A DNA stretch of 64,000 bases from Rhabdornis inornatus (Eukaryota; Chordata; Aves; Passeriformes; Rhabdornithidae). The stretch covers positions 4,360,100 to 4,424,099 of the forward strand of contig VWZS01003937.1 of the NCBI GenBank assembly GCA_013397075.1, read 5' to 3'. Below the pieces are notes generated by a model, which was not told the origin of the DNA, did no database searches, and saw nothing but the letters and a program-made list of their open reading frames with translations. The position numbers were made by a program, and so were the translations under genes. Below, piece after piece: positions 57,385-64,000 of the stretch. Numbering within the stretch: the stretch's first letter is position 1; each line of letters starts with the position of its first letter.

Positions 57385-57720
57385 TGGGTTGTTCAGCCTA
57401 CGGAGGCTCAGGTGTGTCTTTATCACTCTCTACAACCACCTGCAAGGAGGATGTAGCCAGGTGGGAGCTGGCCTCTTTTCCCGGGAAGGCAGCGACAGGA
57501 CAAGAGGACACAGTCTTGAGCTGTGCCACGGGAGGTTTAAAGTTGGACACGAGGAGGATTTTCTTCACAGAACGGGTGATTAGACACCGGGATGGGCTGC
57601 CCAGGGAGGTGGTAGAGTCACTGTCCCTGGAGGTATTTAAGGAACGACTGGAAGTGGCACCGGGTGCCACGGTCTAATTTACAGGGTGGTGTTTGGTCAT
57701 AGGTTGCAGACTTGAGGACC
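57385..57720 (+). repeat. CR1 LINE 3' fragment, sense
   Basis: The frame encodes RIFFTERVIRHRDGLPREVV, then LEVFKERLEV, the CR1 ORF2 terminus, followed by a 3' tail. It immediately precedes the 57.77-kb CpG island. Confidence 0.9.
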
Positions 57721-57769
57721 GCAGAGATCTTTCCCAAACCAACTGATTCCGCCCCTCTGTTTGGGAAAC

Positions 57770-58180
57770 GCGGATTCGGTCAGGACGATCCCGCCGAAAG
57801 GCGCCGCCCGGGCCCTCTCCTGGCCCGCAGGAAGCGGCCACGCGCTGCACTGCCTTTTCCAACGCGAGAGAACTACTCTAAAAAAAAAAAAAATCACCCT
57901 AAACCTAGGCATGGAGCGAGCGCAGCCCATGTTCCACACACGCCCCACTGCCCCTCCTAGGGAGAGCGGCCCGCCCGCCTGGGCCCGTCGCGCTGCTCCC
58001 CGAGAGATCGATCGGTCGCGCTGAGCGCCAAGGCAGGCCGGTGCCGGGGCCAACACCCGCCCCGCGCAGGCCCGACCCTGCCCCCTGGCGGCCTGCGCGC
58101 CCCGGCGCGCCGCGCTCCCACCGGCCTGGCTCCCTGAGGGCCCGCGAGCGCCGGGAAATGGTCACGGCATTTCGGCTCAA
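57770..58180. promoter_or_regulatory. CpG island upstream of ABCB10
   Basis: A dense CpG and GC-box-rich block between two sense CR1 fragments, about 2 kb upstream of the recognised ABCB10 exon. It holds an ATG-initiated, arginine-rich 37-codon ORF at 57,911-58,024. It may be a separate or alternative promoter. Function is inferred from composition only. Confidence 0.5.
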
Positions 58181-58184
58181 GGCA

Positions 58185-58525
58185 CCACGGAGAGCGGGCC
58201 TCAGCAATACGTACAAATATCTAAAGGGTGGGTGTGAAGAGGATTCAGCCGGGCTCTTCTCGGTGGTGCCAAGCAACAGGACAAGAGGCAACGGGCAGAA
58301 ACTGATCCACAGGAAAGTCCACCTGAAGAACTTCTTCACTGTGCAGGTGACCGAGCACTGGAGCAGATTGTCCTGAGAGATTGTAGAATCTCCCTCACTG
58401 GAGATGTTCAAGAACCATCTGGACACAATGCTGTGCCAGGTGCTCTAGGATGGCCCTGCTTGAGCAGGGAGGTTGGAAGAGAGCCCCTGTGGTCCCTACC
58501 AGCCTAACCCATTCTGTGATTTAAT
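58185..58525 (+). repeat. CR1 LINE 3' fragment, sense
   Basis: The 5' truncation point reads SNTYKYLKGGCEEDSAGLF, followed by the gaggtgaccgagcactggag-like and ctggagatgttcaagaacca blocks and a tail ending in cattctgtgattt. It abuts the 3' edge of the 57.77-58.18 kb CpG island. Confidence 0.9.
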
Positions 58526-59164
58526 GTACAGTATATAGAGTCCTAGCGGTGCCTAAGAGCAGCATTACAGAGGGCAGGAAGTTTGGGAAAGGAGGAAACC
58601 CAGGTGCTAGGGTGAGGCTGTGTAGCTACTGCCCTTGTCCCGCAGGCCTTCTGCAAGGAAGATTTATGCAAATTCACTCAAGTATCAAGGGAGGGTTAAA
58701 CTAATTCACTCAAATATCAAGGGAAACTACTTCGGTGGTATTCCCAGGATGAAGCTCCATTCTTCAGCACTGTCGCTGGGTATTCTAACCCCTTAATTTC
58801 CATAAATACTGGGAATTTGGCTATATCATTTGCAGTAGCAAAAGACTGTTCATGTCTTCTTGTGATCTTTTAACACAATTTTACTCCTTTGTAGACTTTA
58901 AAGTGTGATTGTTCAAACCACTAGTCTCACAAACCAATGTTAATTTTTATACAGAAGCTTGACCCAAAAATTTAAAATTGAAGTATAGGTATCCCTATAC
59001 TGGGGACTCTGGTGGGGAAAACAGGACAGTCAGTTCCCTGCTCTGGCTGCTTGTACTGTGTGGCCTCAGGAAAGCCGTGACTCGGTTTATTAAATCAGGT
59101 TTGGGGCAGGAGATTGTTTGGTAAATGGTTCACACCTTGAGCAGTGATATGTGAAGAAAATAGT

Positions 59165-59395
59165 AATGTTAAGGGGTAGGAAGGGACCTTAAAGACCATT
59201 TAGTCCCAACTCCCCTGCCATAGGCAGAGATGCCTACAGCTGGACCAGAGCTCCACTGCAGCTGGCCTTAAACATTTTCAGGGATGGAGCATCCAGAACT
59301 TCTCTGGGTAATCGTACAATAAATAATTTCTTCCTAATATCTATCATAAATTTCCTCTCTTTCCGCTTGAATCTGTTAGTCTTTCTAATCCTGTG
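59165..59395 (-). repeat. CR1 LINE 3' end, antisense
   Basis: Begins with the inverted tail (ggaagggaccttaaagacca) and continues through gatggagcatccagaacttc and aataatttcttcctaatatc. This is a typical short antisense CR1. Confidence 0.92.
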
Positions 59396-59734
59396 GGCTC
59401 TAGCCCAAGCATGGGCACATAAGGCCAGTTTATATCCATCCTGCAGACACCAGCCTCAGCATGGGATCAGGCACATGGTGTCCCTGAAAGGCAGCTCTCC
59501 TCTTGATGGACATTTTCCCTTGTTTGGACCAAGACCAAACCCACGGCTCACAGGCTGGCAAGGTCCGGTGGCCAGCCTGAGATGGCTGGAGATACTGTGA
59601 CCTATGCGGGCCTGGACGGGAGGAACAGGGGAGGGGACCAAGTCTCTGCTTTCTTTTCCCGAGATCTGCTGTCTCAGCTCTCGTCCCCTCCCAGGTGGGT
59701 CTCTGCCATCCCTGGGCAGGGCAGGGCAGACTCA

Positions 59735-60087
59735 AACAATCAGAGACTTGTTAGGATTGGAAGGGATCGCTGGAGATCTTCCAGTCCAACCCCATGGCAA
59801 GGCAGGGTCGCCTCGAGCAGGTGACACAAGAACACGTCCAGGTGGATTTCTAATGTCCCCAGACAGCGAAAATCCACAAGCCCCCTGGGAAGCCTGTTCC
59901 AGTTCTCTGCTACTCTCAACGTAAAGTTCTTCCTCCCATTGAGATGGAACTTCTTATGCTTTCAGTTTTGGCCACTGCTCCTCGCTGTCTCACAGAGCAC
60001 CCCTGAAAAGAGCCTGGCACTATCCTCTTGGCACCTGCCTTTGAGATACTTATACGCGTTAGCGAGGTCCCGTCTGTCTTCTCGGGC
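59735..60087 (-). repeat. CR1 LINE 3' fragment, antisense, abutting ABCB10 exon 1
   Basis: The inverted tail (attggaagggatcgctggag) is followed by gcctgttccagttctctgct and ctcacagagcacccctgaaa. Its 5' truncation end lies at about 60,085, directly against the CpG-rich ABCB10 first-exon region. Its 5' end falls in nearly the same part of the CR1 consensus as the 58,185 copy. Confidence 0.9.
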
Positions 60088-60420
60088 GCCATTTCGGCAG
60101 TCCCGGGCCCCCTCCCGTGCCTTCCCCGGGCCGGGCGGCGGCAGAGGGCGCTGGCCGTGGCGGCCGGGAGCAGGCCGGCAGCCGCAGNGGAGCCGCCGCG
60201 CGGGGCTGCGGGCGCTCCGCCGCGCTTCGAGGCTCGCAGGCTGCTGGCCCTGGCGCACCCCGAGCGCCGGAGACTGACAGGTACCGGGGCCGCCCCAGGG
60301 CTTTGCCCGAGCGGGAGGGGGCGGCGGGCGCCCCGCCCGGAGGGGCTGCCGGGGCCGGGGTGCGCGGCCGGAGCAGCCGCCGCCGGGGCGAAGGAGAAGG
60401 TCGTGTTTCCCTGAAGAACC
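60085..60420 (+). promoter_or_regulatory. ABCB10: CpG island at ABCB10 exon 1
   Basis: GC- and CpG-rich sequence covering the ABCB10 first-exon segment and the start of intron 1. A YY1-like gccatttc sits at its 5' edge (about 60,089). Upstream sequence is the antisense CR1. Confidence 0.6.
60088..60280 (+). CDS. ABCB10: ABCB10 first coding exon, 3' part (5' limit and start codon unresolved)
   Basis: ABCB10 is an ABC half-transporter of the mitochondrial inner membrane, linked to haem synthesis and oxidative-stress protection. The frame ending at 60,280 reads FEARRLLALAHPERRRLT and is followed by a GT donor (acag then gtaccg). The recalled human exon has ARKLLGLAYPERRRLA at the same point, just before the first membrane helix. 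Strand and order (TAF5L then ABCB10, same direction) agree with human 1q42. The upstream residues are Ala/Pro/Arg-rich and few are acidic, as expected for a mitochondrial leader. No ATG exists in this frame before the exon. Further upstream the frame stays open into an antisense CR1 from about 60,085 down. One N at 60,188 hides a codon base. The 5' coordinate given is approximate. Confidence 0.72.
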
Positions 60421-63400
60421 GGCCCTGCTGGCAGCATCCCAGCACAGCGCGGAATCTTGGAGCGAGCCTTCCATACGTGTGAAAAGCTAAAAACCATACA
60501 TTCGCCTCTCTCTTCTCACTTTGCCATCTCTTAATCTGTTGGTTTTTTAAGGGAAGGCAAAAGTTTTGAAAGTTAACAGAACTCGGTTCCGATTTTTTAA
60601 TGCCTTCTGTGCATGTTCAGCGCTGGCTTCACAATTTGCCTGCAATAAATTTGGGCCCAAGACTACATGAAATTAGGTAAAAAGGGGAACCTGATGCGTT
60701 TAATTTTTTTTAATAATTTGAAATTCTCTCCCCCGAATTAAAAAAGTACCTAAAAATTTTTTTGCTTTGAACTTTTGTAAGATGTTTTGATAATTGTTTA
60801 TTTTCTAGTGTCTGTGCACTACCGTGGTTGTATAAATTACAAAAACCAAAACACCGTGGTTGTATAAATTACACCCGTGACACCAATACTTTCAACAGAG
60901 TATAAACTAACTTTTCTTTACATTGCTTCTCATGGTTTAATATGATAATAGCTGTTGGTGAGAAAACAATGTCAAATTATTATGTGCTTTGGGTTTTTTA
61001 AGGCATCTTTTTTGGCAGATGGCATATGCACCATTTCATGGGTGAGAGGCCTCTAGTCCTCTGTAAAAAATTAGGTAGTTCCCATGGAATGGGTAAATGG
61101 TATTTGAGAGAAGTGAGGTAGGTAGACACATAAAGAGGTGGTTTGTGTAATACAAAGCACTTTGCACAAGATTTTATTCACAGTGGATATTTACAGAGTT
61201 TCATTACGTGTTTGTATTATGTAGCCAACATAATCTGGATCCAAATGAATGTTTATAGATTTTAGACTACCTGCTGGTTTTACGATGAAGTTTTAAATGT
61301 CTGTGGTTTTCCCATTTAAATGTAATCAGGTGTATAAATCAGTTATTTTAAGGCTGACTTTTAGGACCCAAGGCTTCTAAATAAATGAAAATTTAATTTA
61401 GTTCACTTTACTGGGCACTCGCTGCCTGTTTGTTTGTCACAGGGTATGCTTGTTTTTAATTCTGTTTTACAATAGAGCAAAGTATCCTTAGTCTGTGCAA
61501 TCTGCTGACGGTTTTATCTAAGTAATCAGCTATCACAGTTGCTAAAAACCAGCTACATGCAGTTTTGTCTTTTGAGATAACAAAATGGTCTGAATTAAAG
61601 TTTAAAAAAACCCTAACACAACAACTTGATGATATCAAGTAATGAGGATGGAAAAAATATGGAAATGAAACTGCCTTTCAGTTCAGTAGATCCTCATTAT
61701 GGGAGAGGAGTGAATTTATGTGACATTCTCCTTTATTGACACCCTGCTTAAGGGAAAAGTTGTAGTTAAGTTGTAATTAGGTTGGGTGATGGAAAAGCTA
61801 ACAGGGAAAATGCTTTTGGTCATTATAGAGTGCAGGGATAACAAATGTGGGTAAAATGCATTGTAGGTGGTTGTAGGGAAATTGCATCTATGCATTGTAT
61901 CTAAAATACATTAAAATATGTTGCATTTTGTTCCTGTTGCAGCTTTGTACTGAGAAAGTAGTCCTTAAAAACCTGGTATGTCTGGGTTTTCTCCATTCAA
62001 AAAAAGAGGAAGGTTAATGGTTTCACTATATGAAACAATGAACCAAGGGTAAAACATTTAATTTCCTCTTCAACTCCATATAACCGTTAAGCAAATGCTG
62101 TGAGATCTCTTCAGAGGTCTACATGTGCTGTTTAGTTCTGCAGGAAGCTTGAGTTCTTCCAGATTTTTTGTATTTTGTAGAACTGATGGCTGGTAACAGG
62201 GGAGTAGCAGTACCAGTGTGGAGTGCTGTGCACCTTTTCTGGCATTCCATATGGCACGAGCCATGATGATCTGTCTGCTCCTTGCAGTTGTGACCTGAAA
62301 TTCACAGTCACAGAAGGTGAAGTGGTTGCCATGAGGACAGTGGAAGGCAGTGGGAGCAGAGGATCATTTATGAGGAAGTTGAGCAAGACTAGTTTCACCC
62401 ATCTTGGTGCTGGGGAAGTGGTGTCAGCTGATGAAGTCCAGGTACAGAGGTGAAGGTGACCTGCTTCCCTTGTGATTGGCACCAGAGGAGAAGGTCCCAT
62501 ATTGCTCTGTGCAGGGCCTCTTTACCATCCAATGGCTCAGGAAGAACCATGTGCTCTGCACACAGCACCTCTTGCAGAAGGAGCTTCTGACCCTCCGGAG
62601 GCTCCTACGAATGAAAATAAATGTATCAAATGTCATACTGTCCCAAAAAGAAAAAGTATCAGTGTAATATGCTCCATGTCCAGTTACTTCTACAGCAGGG
62701 TAGAGCTATGAATATATTTTAAATGGGACATGTGTGTTAAATTTTGTGGTTTGCAATTAAAGTGATAAAAAGAATATTATACTATGGTACTAAATACTAT
62801 GGTGGGAATTCACTCTGTTAGTGACCATAGTTTTGTGTAGTGATTAGGAGTTTGTAAATCCCATAATACCTCCCAGGTTTAACAAAGGAGAGAAGTAGTT
62901 GTAGGAATTCTTTGGCTGATCTGGTGTAGTCAGGTAAGGTAAACCTGCATCTTCAGTTAAATTCAGTTCCTGGGGAAGAGGACAGGGCCACTGTTGGAAT
63001 TATTAAATCCTTCTATATGTGTGTGTGAGACCACAAAAATGCCTTTTCAAAATGATCCCTTCTATATCCTCCTGCCTCCTTGTTTTCTCCCCGTGAGAAT
63101 CTGTCTGTTGCACTTTATCCAAACCACACTCGAAGGAAACAATAGTTGTATTGAATTATAAAGTAAGCACAAGGAACTCTGAAATTTTTAATCCCATGGC
63201 AAAGTGTGCCCTTTCCTTCTATAAAACTTTCTTTGCACCAAGTAAGAAGGTTTGTTTTGTACTCAGGTCTTCTTTAGAGACATTCAAGAAATATTATTTC
63301 ATAAGTTTCATTTGGTAATTTTTGGCAAGTTTGTAATAGCTGCTTTCCTATGGAATAAAATTTCAGTTAAGTCAGAAGAGCATTGCCTTATTCATAATCG

Positions 63401-64000
63401 GATTTTATTTTACTTTAAAATTACACCAGGTGATGCACGTTGATTTTTTTGGAAGGCAATTCTTGTGGTTTTTAAATCGTAATTCCTGTGTGTGTGTATA
63501 TGTAGAAGTAACTTACTGAGTGTTTTCTCATGTGCGGTGCACCAATAAAAGGAAGGCTAGGCGCTTTTTGTTGTTTCTCCCCCTAGTTTTACTTCTGATT
63601 TTGTCAATGTTTGGTATGAAACTCACAAAAGGCCCAAGCAGCCTTGTAGCTTTATCACAGAAAGTTTGTTTTTATGTGTCTTATTGGTGACAGTTGTGTA
63701 TTTTAAACTGGTGGTGAATTGTTAACGAAGCTACTTAAGTAAGACATTGCAGAAACAGTAGCTGCTTATCACTGTGATCGGTTGGGTGCCTAGACCTTGA
63801 TTTCCTTGGGGAGTGTTGTTGCTGCATTATTTGTGTGAACTGTGGAGACAGACGGAGTAATAGCTAGGTTGGTCTGACATAAACATTGTCTTCTATACAA
63901 GGTAAAAATGAACGAGTTAAATGCTTTACTGTTAAAAGCACGATAAAAAAAGAGAAGCCGTACTCTCTCCTCTAAATCTAGAGTTATTCTGTTACTTTCT
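60281..64000 (+). other. Presumed ABCB10 intron 1, no further exon seen
   Basis: After the donor at 60,281 I see no sequence encoding the next conserved ABCB10 segment (first membrane helix onward) before the window ends. The region is AT-rich apart from the CpG tail to about 60,420. An unassigned patch at 62,140-62,670 has an AATAAA and A-rich end. Confidence 0.6.
60821..60873. repeat. Direct repeat: 21-bp unit twice, 32-bp period
   Basis: A perfect 21-bp sequence at 60,821-60,841, starting accgtggttg, recurs at 60,853-60,873 after an 11-bp A-rich spacer. It lies in the presumed ABCB10 intron 1. Confidence 0.93.

Noticed and set aside
57905..58426. 173-codon minus-strand ORF
   Set aside because: It runs through an inverted CR1 fragment and a CpG island, with no start or domain of its own. 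High GC removes stop codons by composition.
59916..60497. Minus-strand ORFs of up to 193 codons over the ABCB10 exon
   Set aside because: They are shadows in GC-rich DNA and cross the CR1. The plus frame carries the conserved protein signature and a donor.
1..64000. Prokaryotic systems, CRISPR arrays, tRNA or rRNA genes, endogenous retroviral genes
   Set aside because: No regularly spaced repeats, no cloverleaf or rRNA-like sequence and no retroviral coding signature were seen. All strong coding signal is intron-containing vertebrate genes or CR1.

Overview
The window is vertebrate nuclear DNA, most likely from a bird. Two protein-coding genes can be read exon by exon with canonical GT-AG introns. 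Interspersed repeats are dominated by 5'-truncated CR1 LINE copies, the typical avian/reptilian repeat. Introns are short (about 0.6 to 5.1 kb), and assembly gaps fall in a GC-rich promoter and in a poly-T run. A turtle or crocodilian is not formally excluded. There are no prokaryotic features, CRISPR arrays or viral genes.

Layout: (1) 1-15,328 is intergenic DNA 3' of URB2, with one long antisense CR1 (about 11,380-12,130) and an 18-bp perfect inverted repeat near 14.1 kb. (2) 15,329-31,654, minus strand: URB2, nine coding exons that join in phase to 1,537 codons plus stop (human is about 1,524 aa), including one 3.37-kb exon. (3) About 31,560-32,580: a CpG-rich head-to-head promoter between URB2 and TAF5L, holding two CACGTG E-boxes, a 51-N gap and a candidate TAF5L 5'UTR exon. 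(4) 35,948-50,179, plus strand: TAF5L, four coding exons joining in phase to exactly 589 codons plus stop, the human length. (5) 50,180-57,370: the TAF5L 3'UTR and intergenic DNA with a second assembly gap inside a poly-T tract. (6) 57.38-60.09 kb: a cluster of four CR1 fragments around a CpG island. (7) About 60,088-60,280, plus strand: the 3' part of the first coding exon of ABCB10. It is recognised from the conserved ARRLLALAHPERRRL stretch and from gene order, because human 1q42 reads ABCB10-TAF5L-URB2. The rest, to 64,000, looks like ABCB10 intron 1.

The genes do not form a pathway. URB2 acts in nucleolar 60S ribosome biogenesis, TAF5L is a scaffold subunit of the SAGA/PCAF coactivator, and ABCB10 is a mitochondrial inner-membrane ABC half-transporter. 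Their adjacency is conserved vertebrate synteny. URB2 and TAF5L probably share a bidirectional CpG promoter.

I did not find a convincing new biological system. The items most worth a second look are the ABCB10 first exon, which has no in-frame ATG and runs upstream into an antisense CR1; the twin CpG islands flanked by CR1s; the paired E-boxes in the URB2/TAF5L promoter; a 293-bp hAT-like element in a URB2 intron; and the 18-bp inverted repeat.
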